NCBI GenBank assembly: GCA_964235605.1
Contig: CAXSCR010000011.1
Location: 22,313-86,312, forward strand
DNA: 64,000 nucleotides
From: DATCRE01 sp964235605
GTDB taxonomy: Bacteria > Bacteroidota > Bacteroidia > Cytophagales > Cyclobacteriaceae
Reading direction: 5' to 3'
Shown here: in pieces, positions 25,701-33,818 of the stretch
Position numbering within the stretch: the stretch's first letter is position 1
Layout of the letters: every line of letters starts with the position of its first letter
The notes under the pieces: model-generated
Databases searched by the model: none
What the model saw: only the letters and a program-made list of their open reading frames with translations
Told to the model about the DNA's origin: nothing
Position numbers and translations under genes: made by a program

Positions 25701-28082
25701 TAGTAAATTAGAAATTTGAAGTGTTGGCGTAGTCTCTCCGGAAAGTGTAGCAGTAAGCAATGGTGAACTCAACTTTAACCAACTATAGGTGGCAACGGTG
25801 CCATCAGGATCCGAACCTGAACCATTTAACTTGACACTATTTAATGGTAAGGTCATAACTACGTCGTTACCTGCATTTGCAGTCGGCAGTTGATTAACAT
25901 CGGCAGGCTGAACGGTTACAGATACGTCGTCAAAATGAGTTAGAGAACTGTTATCAGTTACAGTTAATCTAAACACATAGATGCCTTCTTGCAGGTTACT
26001 TGCAGTTAATGACGATGTATTTTCATTCGCTACAGCAAATGAGGAAGGTCCACTTACTTTTGTCCATGCATAACTAGTTATATTTCCATCGCTATCCGTT
26101 CCCGAGCCAACTAAAATTATAAAGTTGGTTGGCAGAGCAAGCACCTTATCAGCACCTGCATTGGCGAGAGGCGGGTTAGCTGGTGCATTATTAACAGTTA
26201 CGTTAACATCTGCAAAATTTGTTGCGCCTTGATTATCTGTTACAGTTAAACGGAAGGTATAAATACCAGATGCAGTTAAACCTTTTATGGTGACGGTTGG
26301 TGAAATTGGATTTTCTATGGTTGCTATCAAAGGAACATCTTCTACCTGAGTCCATGCATAGGTTAAAGCTTTTCCTTCGGGATCACTTCCTGAACCAACG
26401 ATGTTTGTTGTTTGCGTGGGCAATGTTAAAATTATATCACCACCTACATTAGCAGTGGGAGTTTGGTTAGTTGCTATTACAGTTACACTTACCTGGTCGG
26501 ATGCACTTCCTCCTTTACCATCTTTAACTGTTAATTGAAAGGTATAATTACCGACAATTAAAGCAGAGAGAGAAACAGTTGATGAAGTAACGTTTGTCAA
26601 AGTAACAGTAGGGCCACTTAATTTTAACCATTGGTAAGTGATTACATCTGCCACGTCTGGGTCGTTTCCTAAGCCCAATAAATTTGTTGTGTTTGTAGGA
26701 AGGTTTATGATTTTATCCGCGCCGGCATTTGCTGTTGGTAGTTGGTTGGCATTGGCTGGCGTTACTGGTACAGTAACATTATCAGTAGAAGTAGCACCTT
26801 GGTTATCTGTAACTTTTAAGGTAAACACATAGATTCCTTGTAGTAATGCACTTAAATTTAATGTAGCCTTATCAGCGCCAACCATAGTAGCAGTTGGTCC
26901 ACTTGTTTTGGTCCATAAATAGGTAGTTATTGTTCCATCAACGTCACTACCGCTTCCGATGATAGTAGCGGTATTGGTAGGTAGTTGAATTGTTATGTCA
27001 GTGCCTGCATTTGCAACTGGTGTTTGATTGGAAGACACAACCGTAATTTTAATATCATCTGAGCCAGATTCAGTTGATGTAGTTGCTGTTAATCTAAAGG
27101 TATAATTGCCAATGATAAGTCCGGTTAGCGAAATGGTTGGTTTATCTGTATTTGTCATCGTAACAGCAGGCCCACTTATTTTAGTCCACGCATAAGATGT
27201 TATGGGGCCAGCTTCTGAGGAAGCAGTGCCTTTTATATTGGTAGAATTGGTTGGTAGATTAAGCGTTATATCGGCCCCTACAATCACTTTCAGGCCATTG
27301 TTTTTGAATTGTAAAAGCCATTCATACACATTTGGATTATGCAAAGAATGATCAGGTTTATACGCGTTAGTCCAACTATCGTGGCCTACACCTGGGTAAA
27401 TAGTTATAAGTCCTAAGGGATTTGGCGTCGGTATACATTCATTGTAAGCTTTAATCATAGAAACGGTTTTACTATAATTAACCGTTTTGTCTGCATCACC
27501 ATGGAAAGCCCAAACAGGAATACCTGCATTAGAAATAAGGCAGGCTTTTGCGGGGTTGTTGCTATGTCCGCAAATAGGAGCTATGGCTGCTATTTTTTGA
27601 TTTAGAACGGGATCCTGAACATACCCCCATGTTCCGCCACCTCCTAATGAAAGCCCAGTAAGGTAAATTCTAGATTGATCAATCCGTAAGTTATTTCTGC
27701 AGTATTCAATTACGCCATCGATATAAGATCCTGGCCAGCCAGTGTATTTAGATTTAAGTTGAGGCGAAATTAATATGAATGGAAATTGATAGCCAGCTTT
27801 TACGTGTTTTGGCGGGCCATTTCTTGCCACATTAGCAAGTGTAGCTTCAGTGTCACCTCTTTCTCCTAATCCATGTAGAAAGAATACAATTGGATATTTA
27901 TTAGTATTGGTATTATAATCAGGTGGCAAATACTCGTAATACCATGTGCCTCCAGGTGTTACTTTTGCGGTTTGATTTTGGGCAGTAGAGAAATTAAAAC
28001 AGGCCGTTATTAATATTAAAATTAGAAGGGGTTTGATTAATAATACTGGCTTTTGAGATAAGCGTAATGGATTCGTTTTCAT
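22791..28082 (-). CDS. Giant secreted esterase with 15 PKD-like repeats and type B (gliding-associated) C-terminus
   Basis: The protein has 1763 residues. The signal peptide ends near residue 35 (NFSTAQ). Residues 40-262 are an alpha/beta-hydrolase: HGLGERGD, nucleophile Ser145 in YLTGLSLGGG, acid near residue 198 in FHGDADK and His234 in PGVGHDSW. Residues 264-1660 are 15 PKD-like beta-sandwich repeats of about 94 residues, each with a core like ANAGxD..LPTN and YxFxLTVTD. The last about 89 residues, with FWPETLNSNG, DINVYNREG and PLPEGVYFYVIRR, are the gliding-motility-associated type B T9SS tail. A PorP/SprF-SPOR gene follows in the same operon. It is expected on the cell surface as a long stalked esterase; the substrate is unknown. 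Confidence 0.88.
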   Translation of the reverse strand: MKTNPLRLSQKPVLLIKPLLILILITACFNFSTAQNQTAKVTPGGTWYYEYLPPDYNTNTNKYPIVFFLHGLGERGDTEATLANVARNGPPKHVKAGYQFPFILISPQLKSKYTGWPGSYIDGVIEYCRNNLRIDQSRIYLTGLSLGGGGTWGYVQDPVLNQKIAAIAPICGHSNNPAKACLISNAGIPVWAFHGDADKTVNYSKTVSMIKAYNECIPTPNPLGLITIYPGVGHDSWTNAYKPDHSLHNPNVYEWLLQFKNNGLKVIVGADITLNLPTNSTNIKGTASSEAGPITSYAWTKISGPAVTMTNTDKPTISLTGLIIGNYTFRLTATTSTESGSDDIKITVVSSNQTPVANAGTDITIQLPTNTATIIGSGSDVDGTITTYLWTKTSGPTATMVGADKATLNLSALLQGIYVFTLKVTDNQGATSTDNVTVPVTPANANQLPTANAGADKIINLPTNTTNLLGLGNDPDVADVITYQWLKLSGPTVTLTNVTSSTVSLSALIVGNYTFQLTVKDGKGGSASDQVSVTVIATNQTPTANVGGDIILTLPTQTTNIVGSGSDPEGKALTYAWTQVEDVPLIATIENPISPTVTIKGLTASGIYTFRLTVTDNQGATNFADVNVTVNNAPANPPLANAGADKVLALPTNFIILVGSGTDSDGNITSYAWTKVSGPSSFAVANENTSSLTASNLQEGIYVFRLTVTDNSSLTHFDDVSVTVQPADVNQLPTANAGNDVVMTLPLNSVKLNGSGSDPDGTVATYSWLKLSSPLLTATLSGETTPTLQISNLLEGVYTFQLTVKDSKGAIDTDEISVIINAQNVAPVALAGPDIKITSPTNNTFITGSGSDNDGSIVSYSWTQVTSLPSSATLTNANTNTVSVSALTSVGNYTFRLTVTDDDGATGTDEVSIIVNGSANQAPTANAGMDKIITLPTTSANFTGSGADSEGAIASYNWSQIGLPSVTLTNQGSQTLTVEAITSGSYTFRLTVTDIAGASGYDDVVLNVKEATNQAPTASAGNNQSITLPINAINLIGSETDVDGSIGRYKWTLLSGPTATLVNDNTATVSLSNMIEGNYTFQLMVTDNIGATATAQVSVTVLPAAVNQPPAANAGTDKILTMVDVTPLITTLTGVGNDPEGSIIKYEWSKIGNNAITLSNPQSATVTIGNLTPGIYTFQLKVTDGNDATAIDEVVITVKPANTNKAPKSNTGADQIITLPTNILTLNGSGSDEDGSIVAYSWVKLSGPTVTTGLLTQPSLQLSNLIAGIYKFRLRVKDNNLPTGAVSNDDVIVTVNPEATNQPPLVIVESDKEVFLPVGGLTMSITLDGIIIDPDAAGFVKSKVWTLVEGSADVALVNINTNTLTVNNLKEGFYTFRFTATDNKDATAFDDITVGVLASTANQPPTVNAGSDKVVNINNASLTASAQDVDGTIVSYQWAKINGPACTMIAANSNPLVINTMDEGTYKFQVTVSDDDGAQAFDFINVTVLSAGTNLPPTTNAGNDQSLQLPDNTITLTGSVIDDGATEVKWTKVSGDNVTITGELTAILTLTNLEAGTYVFKIEATDGEGLSDSDLVTVSVSSKDINLPLSVKVRGDSIIELPNNSTTITATIEAGTNGLISFKWTQIFGSPINILLDTTDILQVSGLTLGTYGFKATVKDNNGQESSDELMVTVSSGVSNAFWPETLNSNGKPGTWHIGRAEDYKDSDINVYNREGSKVYHSAGYDVEWDGTSNGKPLPEGVYFYVIRRSGEKPKTGSVTIIR
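23061..27293 (-). repeat. Region encoding 15 tandem PKD-like repeats
   Basis: Fifteen units of about 94 codons can be counted by their openings (NQTPVANAGTD, NQLPTANAGAD, NQAPTANAGMD and so on). The first, at GADITLNLPTN, and the last, at KVRGDSIIELPNN, are the most divergent. The units are similar in protein but not identical in DNA, so they are an old, drifting array rather than a recent expansion. They form the stalk between the esterase head and the type B tail. Confidence 0.8.
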
Positions 28083-28084
28083 AG

Positions 28085-28119
28085 GGAGTGGACGTGGTAG
28101 AGTTTATACACACCACTCC
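28085..28119 (-). promoter_or_regulatory. 5' leader hairpin upstream of the giant esterase gene
   Basis: GGAGTGG at 28085-28091 pairs perfectly with CCACTCC at 28113-28119 across a 21-nt loop, directly in front of ATG 28082. In the transcript the stem would end 2 nt before the start codon and could modulate ribosome access. The 7-bp stem could be chance. The remaining space up to 28246 shows only an imperfect 14-bp palindrome at 28196-28209. Confidence 0.3.
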
Positions 28120-28246
28120 ATAATGGTAAATGTTACTGGGCTGTTAATTCAATCCACTTAAAGTAATTAAACCCCAATAATGTCATTATAGTAATGCTAC
28201 AATTGCAGCGCTACACCATTCCCCTGATATCCTTACAAATTCTTAG

Positions 28247-29173
28247 CTATTTTTGTTTTTTAAACGGATTAAATGTCTTTTTTAAAGACTTTATGCTGCC
28301 TTCAATAGAATAATCTCGGTTTTGTGAGTCCTTGGTGTCATGTAGCTTCGGTTTTGAAAAATAATCTCCGAACCTGGCAATCTCGCGCAAAACACGCTTG
28401 ATCGTAGCAGTAATAAAACTGCCATCTCTTTCAATGGCTCGCGTACCTGTCCAAGCACGATTAGAAGAGGATCTAATAATGGCCACTTTTCCGTATTTCA
28501 TAAGATCAAAACATAGCCGACCATCAAATCCACGCATATGTTTATTTAAATAGCCTTCTTTAACCCCATACTCTTTGATATAACCGAGGCTAATACCGTA
28601 CGCATTTAAATGAGGACGTTTAACGTGACGAATGTCACCCATTATATCGCGTAGCAACTCGTAGAAATATAGTTTTAGGCGTGAATGATTAGCATCACTT
28701 AAATAAGAAAATCTACCGTAGACAAATACATTACCCTCCTTCATTAACTCTTTGGTCATGTTGTCTATCCATGTTGTGGGATATAGACAATCTGCATCGG
28801 CTGATAAAATGTATTTACCCTTGGCATGTTGTTGACCAAGCTGCCGCGATGGCCCAACACCTTGGATGGGTTGGAGATAGGATTGTACCCCTAACTTATC
28901 TAATATCTGTTGTGTTCTATCGGTTGAGTTGTTGTTAATAACAATGATGTCAAAGGGTAGGTCTGTTTTGCTTTTGGATAGACTATTTAGACATTGAATG
29001 ATGTTCACTTCCTCATTCCAAGCTGCTATAATTACGGTAACAATCGGGTTAGTGCTAATAACACTTTTAAGACGTAGACGAATTTCTTCTATTCTAAATT
29101 CGGGGATTTCTTCCAATCTCGTATGTTCGAGGAGCTCACTATCTATCCACGATGGATTTTTAAACAAATTCAT
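28247..29173 (-). CDS. Glycosyltransferase family 2
   Basis: The protein has 308 residues. The GT-A core starts at about residue 43 with VTVIIAAWNEEVNIIQCL, then INNNSTDRTQQIL, and the DxD-like metal motif lies in ILSADADCLYPTTW. The C-terminal part is basic and soluble. It probably adds a sugar to a lipid-linked intermediate in the cytoplasm; donor and acceptor are unknown. A possible promoter lies at 29199-29228, which would make it a separate unit downstream of the GT cluster. Confidence 0.83.
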   Translation of the reverse strand: MNLFKNPSWIDSELLEHTRLEEIPEFRIEEIRLRLKSVISTNPIVTVIIAAWNEEVNIIQCLNSLSKSKTDLPFDIIVINNNSTDRTQQILDKLGVQSYLQPIQGVGPSRQLGQQHAKGKYILSADADCLYPTTWIDNMTKELMKEGNVFVYGRFSYLSDANHSRLKLYFYELLRDIMGDIRHVKRPHLNAYGISLGYIKEYGVKEGYLNKHMRGFDGRLCFDLMKYGKVAIIRSSSNRAWTGTRAIERDGSFITATIKRVLREIARFGDYFSKPKLHDTKDSQNRDYSIEGSIKSLKKTFNPFKKQK

Positions 29174-29198
29174 ACTTTAAAAATAGGTTTGTATAACG

Positions 29199-29228
29199 CA
29201 AAGGATGTTACAGTGATAAGGGTGCAAA
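29199..29228 (-). promoter_or_regulatory. Possible promoter of the GT2 gene at 28247-29173
   Basis: On the minus strand TTTG (29228-29225), an 18-nt spacer and ATCCTTTG (29206-29199) resemble the Bacteroidota TTTG / TAnnTTTG pair, with two mismatches in the -7 box. The predicted start would be about 20 nt before ATG 29173. Confidence 0.3.
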
Positions 29229-29380
29229 TTATAAAATAAACAACAAATTTCTCAGGTTTAAAGTACCCAATCAAACAACGGTTTGCGGGTTGAAGTAATT
29301 CATCCCCGTCTTAAATTCAATTGGAAATTGTTTAAGTCATCCATTCGTCTGATATGCATAATCAGAGTTTCTATATATTC

Positions 29381-30511
29381 TCAGCTGCTTATAATCTTAT
29401 AGATGTCTAAAGTTTTTAATGCATTGTTTTGCCAGCTAAACGCTTTTGCCCTTTCAATACCTTTTAAAACTAGTTCCTTTTTTAAGGTCTCATTGCCAAG
29501 CAAGTTAATTAATGCGTTTGCAATGTCTTCTGGATTAAAAGGGTCAACGAGTACAGCTGCATCGCCGCTTACTTCTGGCATTGACGAAGTGTTAGAGGTG
29601 ATAACCGGAACACCGCATGCCATAGCTTCAACCATCGGTATACCAAAGCTCTCTCTTAAGGAAGGGTATAGGAATGCTTTAGCCATTGAATATATTGCAG
29701 GGAGCTCATGGTTTGGAATGTACCCACAGAATGTTATATAGTCTAGTATTTGTAAGTCACCAATTTTAATAGCAATACTTTGTAAATAGGTTTTATCTAT
29801 ATCAAGCATTAACAACCTAAAATTTAAACTATTTTTTTTACGAAGTATAGAGAGTGCATTCATAACACCTTCTACATTCTTTTTAGGATCTGTATTGCCT
29901 AGAAAGAAAACATATTCATCAGGCAGATTATACTTGAGTTTTATCGCTTTTAAAACATCCGGACTTTTTACTCTACTGAAGGTGTCGCTAACACCATTAT
30001 AGACTGTTGTTACTTGATTACTCTGTAAGTTAAAATGTTGTACTATTCTGGCTTGCTCATAGTTTGACACTGTAAGTATCTTGGCCGCTTTGCGTACTAC
30101 TTGTGGCACATTCCATCTTCTATAAAAGTTGCCGAATATTTGATATAATGTTCCCTTGGTGAAATTAAGTTTCTCAAGGTAGATTATATCGTGAAGTGTA
30201 ATGACAACTGGCGTGTTTGTAAATAACGGAGCCGTATTACTGGTACAATGCAGTAGATCAAGATTGTATTTTTTTATCTCTATTGGTAGCAGCACCTGTT
30301 CCCAGTAGGGATATGGAGCACTTTTAATACGTACTATTTTAAAATTTGCAGTCTCCTTGATAACGCCATTATCTTCGTCATCTTTCATGAAAATGATATA
30401 CTCATTTACCTTGTCGATAACCTGAAGTTTTATAATCAACTCAATGGCCACGATATCCATTCCATGTTTTTTCTTTCGAGAGATCCGTTGAGCTTCTATG
30501 CCAATTTTCAT
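29381..30511 (-). CDS. Glycosyltransferase family 4 (group 1)
   Basis: The protein has 376 residues from ATG 30511. The frame is open to 30574, but that would overlap the previous gene, and MKIGIEAQRISRKKKHGMDI is a typical GT4 N-terminus. Further marks are LHDIIYLEK, NGVSDTF and the donor-binding helix region FLYPSLRESFGIPMVEAMAC, with the E-x7-E motif. It is probably a mannosyl- or rhamnosyl-type transferase acting in the cytoplasm. It starts 11 nt after the stop of the upstream GT2 gene in the same operon. Confidence 0.86.
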   Translation of the reverse strand: MKIGIEAQRISRKKKHGMDIVAIELIIKLQVIDKVNEYIIFMKDDEDNGVIKETANFKIVRIKSAPYPYWEQVLLPIEIKKYNLDLLHCTSNTAPLFTNTPVVITLHDIIYLEKLNFTKGTLYQIFGNFYRRWNVPQVVRKAAKILTVSNYEQARIVQHFNLQSNQVTTVYNGVSDTFSRVKSPDVLKAIKLKYNLPDEYVFFLGNTDPKKNVEGVMNALSILRKKNSLNFRLLMLDIDKTYLQSIAIKIGDLQILDYITFCGYIPNHELPAIYSMAKAFLYPSLRESFGIPMVEAMACGVPVITSNTSSMPEVSGDAAVLVDPFNPEDIANALINLLGNETLKKELVLKGIERAKAFSWQNNALKTLDIYKIISS

Positions 30512-30522
30512 GAGCGGATACG

Positions 30523-31434
30523 TTAGGCTAATAATTTTACTTTTTCTCCATTTGTCAAATGCGTCACATTCCACATGAATCCTTTCCAGAAGGCTTGGAG
30601 TTGATCTGTCTCACGATTTAATATATATTTAGCAATATTCTTTGGGATTGAAAAAATTAAGAAGAATAGAATCCAGGATATTTTTGATAAACCATGCGTG
30701 TTTCTACGCATAAAGAGTAATCGATTACGCGTCATGTAGTAAGTCTTAAGCGTAGAGTTCTTACCGACAGACATTGATTCTTTATGATATACTTTTGAAG
30801 CAGGAACTACGTGAATTGAGTATCCAAAGTTTTTTATGGTTTCGCACCAATCTAATTCTTCATAATAAAGAAAAAAAATTTCAGGCATAACACCTGCCTT
30901 GTTGATCACACTTCGTGGTACCATCATTGCAGCCCCGTGCGCTAGGTCTGTCTCACGTAATGTATCGTGCTGACCGTTGTCTTTTTCTTTATAACCAATT
31001 CTTTTGTTACGACCTGTATAGGGATTGATTTTGTAACAACCCGCATATTGTATGGTGTTATCAGAGTTGTAATATATTATCTTAGGTGAAGCAATACCTG
31101 CTTGTGGATTATGCTCAAAGAAATTTACCAATGGCTCCAAAAACCCCTTATCAACTTCTGTATCATTGTTGATAAAGAGTAGATATTTCCCTGTGGCAAT
31201 AGCAATTCCTAAATTGTTACCACCTGCAAAACCAAGATTCTCTTTACTTAGAATTAATCGTACCTCTGGAAATTCTCTAATTTTTGCTTCTGGATTTTCG
31301 GGTGAATGATTGTCGACAACAATAATTTCAATATTTGGATACGATATTTTTCGCAGTGATTCTAAAAAGGCACACGTATGGTGAACTTGATTATAATTTA
31401 CAGTGATAATGGAAACAAGCGGAGCATTATTCAT
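30523..31434 (-). CDS. Glycosyltransferase family 2 (rhamnosyltransferase-like)
   Basis: The protein has 303 residues. The GT-A core reads VSIITVNYNQVHHTCAFL, IEIIVVDNHSPENPE and LLFINNDTEVDKGFL, the last carrying the D-x-D-type metal site. The middle block FFLYYEELDWCETIKNFGYS is characteristic of the rhamnosyltransferase-like GT2 branch. It sits 2 nt downstream of the membrane GT2 gene and 11 nt upstream of the GT4 gene, so the three are co-transcribed. Confidence 0.85.
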   Translation of the reverse strand: MNNAPLVSIITVNYNQVHHTCAFLESLRKISYPNIEIIVVDNHSPENPEAKIREFPEVRLILSKENLGFAGGNNLGIAIATGKYLLFINNDTEVDKGFLEPLVNFFEHNPQAGIASPKIIYYNSDNTIQYAGCYKINPYTGRNKRIGYKEKDNGQHDTLRETDLAHGAAMMVPRSVINKAGVMPEIFFLYYEELDWCETIKNFGYSIHVVPASKVYHKESMSVGKNSTLKTYYMTRNRLLFMRRNTHGLSKISWILFFLIFSIPKNIAKYILNRETDQLQAFWKGFMWNVTHLTNGEKVKLLA

Positions 31435-31436
31435 GA

Positions 31437-32615
31437 CTATGGATTCGGCCTTTCTGAATGTGTGTGTGGTGTATGAATAAAAGTTTTATTAGCACCTCTT
31501 AATTTAAAGAGCAGTAGAAACATCTTGAAAAAGATACTTGGCAACAATAAAATAGATCTAAGTAACTCCCAGCTGTAATAGCTTTTTGGTATAGCAAAGA
31601 TCATTGATAATATACTCAAGGTGAATAGTGCAAGCCACACAAAAGGAGAGAAGTGTAAGTAAGCTGCAAAAATGAAACTTAGAATTGTAAAGATTGTGAG
31701 CATCCCCAAATTCAACAACCGTGGTAGCTGAATGTTTTTCAATATAGCACAGTTAAAAAAGTTAATGTTTCCTTTAAATAAGGCAGCAACTCCTTCTATA
31801 AAATAGATGCGTAAATAAAGAAATTGACTTGATAGCCATCGGGTCCGCTGTTTTTCAAAAACTTCAGTGCTTTCTACTTTCTCATCATATACAATGGCGC
31901 CTTTTGCATAAAAGACTTTAATCCCACGTTTAATAAGATTTAATTCCATTTCTCTGTCGAATCCACCAATGTTGTTTTGTGATAGCAAAATTTCTTTAAC
32001 CACAGCATATTCAAAGATCATCCCTGAACCAATTAAAGATGAAGACAAGCCCACCGTAACAGAGCCCTGGCGATAGATAAAGTTATTTATAAGTTCACTT
32101 AAGCCATCAAGCAAAGCCATAGGCGTGTTCTTATTTTTAGCTGATCTTTGGCCTTGTACTGCTCTAAATCCGGCGGCGAAATATGAATTCATCTTATCGA
32201 GGAAATTACTTTCCATAATATTATCTGCGTCTAAAATTAGCGCGCAATCGTAGTTATCACCAATAGCGGCCATGGCGCTATTAAGGGCTTTAACCTTTGT
32301 GCTTTTTTCAAAAGAAACTTCAATAACCTTAATCGGTAATTTACGAAGATTGTCAAGTGTGGTTGGCTTTAACGAGTCAGCAATAACAACTACATCAAAT
32401 TTATCAGCGGGATAATTCTGTTTAGTAGCACTTACTGCGACGTTGATAATAACTTGATCTTCCTTATAAGATGGTATAAGTACCGCGATTTTTCTTTTAT
32501 AAGCGTTAGAGGGAAGTGATCTATTTCTGTAGAATAGCCCCGCAAAGCTTAAAACAAACGAGTACAGCGAGACATAAGCAAAATAGGGAAGAATCACGAG
32601 TTCAATGTAGATCAT
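31437..32615 (-). CDS. Membrane glycosyltransferase family 2 with QxxRW motif
   Basis: The protein has 392 residues. An N-terminal helix is followed by a cytoplasmic GT-A domain (VLIPSYKEDQVIINVAV, CALILDADNIMESNFL) and the QRTRW version of the Q-x-x-R-W motif (about residue 255). At least two C-terminal helices follow. This is the architecture of cellulose- or hyaluronan-synthase-like GT2 enzymes, but the short helix set means processivity cannot be assumed. It opens the three-gene GT operon, and a strong terminator separates it from the sugar transferase upstream. Confidence 0.83.
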   Translation of the reverse strand: MIYIELVILPYFAYVSLYSFVLSFAGLFYRNRSLPSNAYKRKIAVLIPSYKEDQVIINVAVSATKQNYPADKFDVVVIADSLKPTTLDNLRKLPIKVIEVSFEKSTKVKALNSAMAAIGDNYDCALILDADNIMESNFLDKMNSYFAAGFRAVQGQRSAKNKNTPMALLDGLSELINNFIYRQGSVTVGLSSSLIGSGMIFEYAVVKEILLSQNNIGGFDREMELNLIKRGIKVFYAKGAIVYDEKVESTEVFEKQRTRWLSSQFLYLRIYFIEGVAALFKGNINFFNCAILKNIQLPRLLNLGMLTIFTILSFIFAAYLHFSPFVWLALFTLSILSMIFAIPKSYYSWELLRSILLLPSIFFKMFLLLFKLRGANKTFIHTPHTHSERPNP

Positions 32616-32645
32616 CTAATTGTTATTTAAACGGCTATAACATAA

Positions 32646-32679
32646 AACCGGAACACTAAATTAATTTAATGTTCCGGTT
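32646..32679 (-). terminator. Strong hairpin terminator after the sugar transferase gene
   Basis: A perfect 10-bp stem (AACCGGAACA at 32646-32655, TGTTCCGGTT at 32670-32679) encloses an AT-rich near-palindromic loop. On the minus strand it is followed by TTTTATG. It lies 26 nt after the stop at 32705 and 31 nt before the start of the membrane GT2 gene. Confidence 0.75.
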
Positions 32680-32704
32680 CTGTTTATATTCAAGTTGAAT
32701 TAAC

Positions 32705-33817
32705 TTAAACTTTTTCTTTTTGAAGCAAGGCAGGGAATGTTGATAACATAATTTTAACATCTAGCCAAAACGAATTCTTCATTGCATACTCCATATCTAA
32801 AGCTATTCTTTCTTCTTCAGACATGTTATCTTTGCCGCGTTTTGTTATTTGCCATAACCCTGTAATCCCAGCTGGAGCGAGGAATCTCCATGCAATTTGA
32901 TCTTTTGTTAGTTTTTCAGCTTCATACAATGGTAATGGTCTATTACCTACTAAAGACATATCACCAATTAATACATTGAAAAGTTGTGGTATCTCATCCA
33001 AACTCGTGCTTCTTAAAAAGCCACCAAAGCGAGTAATACGTGGATCGTTTTTAATCTTAAAGAAAACACCCTTTTCACTATTCTCACTGTACTGATTTAA
33101 ATGGGCTAATTTTTTTAACTCTGCGTCGGCACCAACGCGCATCGATCTGAATTTATAAAAGTTAAATATTTTATAACCTGTTCCCGCTCGCTTTGAAATA
33201 TAAAATATAGGACCCTTAGATTCTAATTTAAGGATAACAGCAATCAGGATTAGCAATGGGGATAATGCAAGTAATGCAACTGAGCATACGGCAATATCAA
33301 ACGCCCTTTTTAATCCCCATATTTTTATTTTAGGAACATCGTCGAGATATGTTGGCGTAGCGTAGGGCTTATTACCACGTTGATTTTTATAAACCTTTAG
33401 CTTTTTTATAAATTCTATGCGCTTTAAAAATGCATATGTAATAGAGCCGTAATGATATTCATCTAACCCAATACGAAGCGCAAGATCTTTCGCAGCTTGT
33501 TCAAATTTTGTTGTGTATAGTATTAACGGTACAGCTGCGCTTTTAGCTATTTCAGTAAGAAATGTAACGTTAACTGAAAGTTGTTCAGGGTTTATAATAA
33601 CGGCATCAATATTCGAGGCATCATGTTTAAGTTGGTCAATTGCTTCTTGTATACTCGCGTTTATGAAAAATATTTCTTCCTGAATATAGTCATGTTCAGG
33701 AACGCTTAAACTATTATCAACCCTTAAAATATTTTTAGTAAAAGTTGTTGATTGAATTTTGGGTTGAGAAACCATTTGTATTGAATTTACAAGAGGGTAT
33801 TGTATAGCTATGTCCAT
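32705..33817 (-). CDS. Initiating sugar-phosphate transferase with N-terminal degenerate receiver domain
   Basis: The protein has 370 residues. Residues about 170-370 are a bacterial sugar transferase (polyprenyl-phosphate hexose-1-phosphate transferase): membrane helix FDIAVCSVALLALSPLLIL, KFRSMRVGADAEL, FLRSTSLDEIPQLFNVLIGD with the catalytic Asp-Glu, and MSLVGNRPLP. The N-terminal about 150 residues are not the usual CoA-binding-like fold. They read like a receiver domain: DAVIINPEQL, VPLILYTTKFEQAAKDLAL, GLDEYHYGS. The phospho-acceptor Asp and the conserved Lys are not evident. It starts 1 nt after the stop of the response regulator gene. It should start repeat-unit synthesis on undecaprenyl phosphate. 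Confidence 0.85.
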   Translation of the reverse strand: MDIAIQYPLVNSIQMVSQPKIQSTTFTKNILRVDNSLSVPEHDYIQEEIFFINASIQEAIDQLKHDASNIDAVIINPEQLSVNVTFLTEIAKSAAVPLILYTTKFEQAAKDLALRIGLDEYHYGSITYAFLKRIEFIKKLKVYKNQRGNKPYATPTYLDDVPKIKIWGLKRAFDIAVCSVALLALSPLLILIAVILKLESKGPIFYISKRAGTGYKIFNFYKFRSMRVGADAELKKLAHLNQYSENSEKGVFFKIKNDPRITRFGGFLRSTSLDEIPQLFNVLIGDMSLVGNRPLPLYEAEKLTKDQIAWRFLAPAGITGLWQITKRGKDNMSEEERIALDMEYAMKNSFWLDVKIMLSTFPALLQKEKV

Positions 33818-33818
33818 A

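Noticed and set aside
23061..27293. Regular repeats about 280 nt apart, considered as a DNA repeat or CRISPR-like array
   Set aside because: The period is that of PKD domains in a continuous reading frame, and the DNA copies are diverged. There are no short identical repeats with unique spacers and no cas genes.
17888..28082. The surface-protein block as a mobile island inserted into the polysaccharide locus
   Set aside because: No integrase, transposase, tRNA or terminal repeats at the borders, and base composition looks the same by eye. The interruption of the locus is real but its origin cannot be shown.
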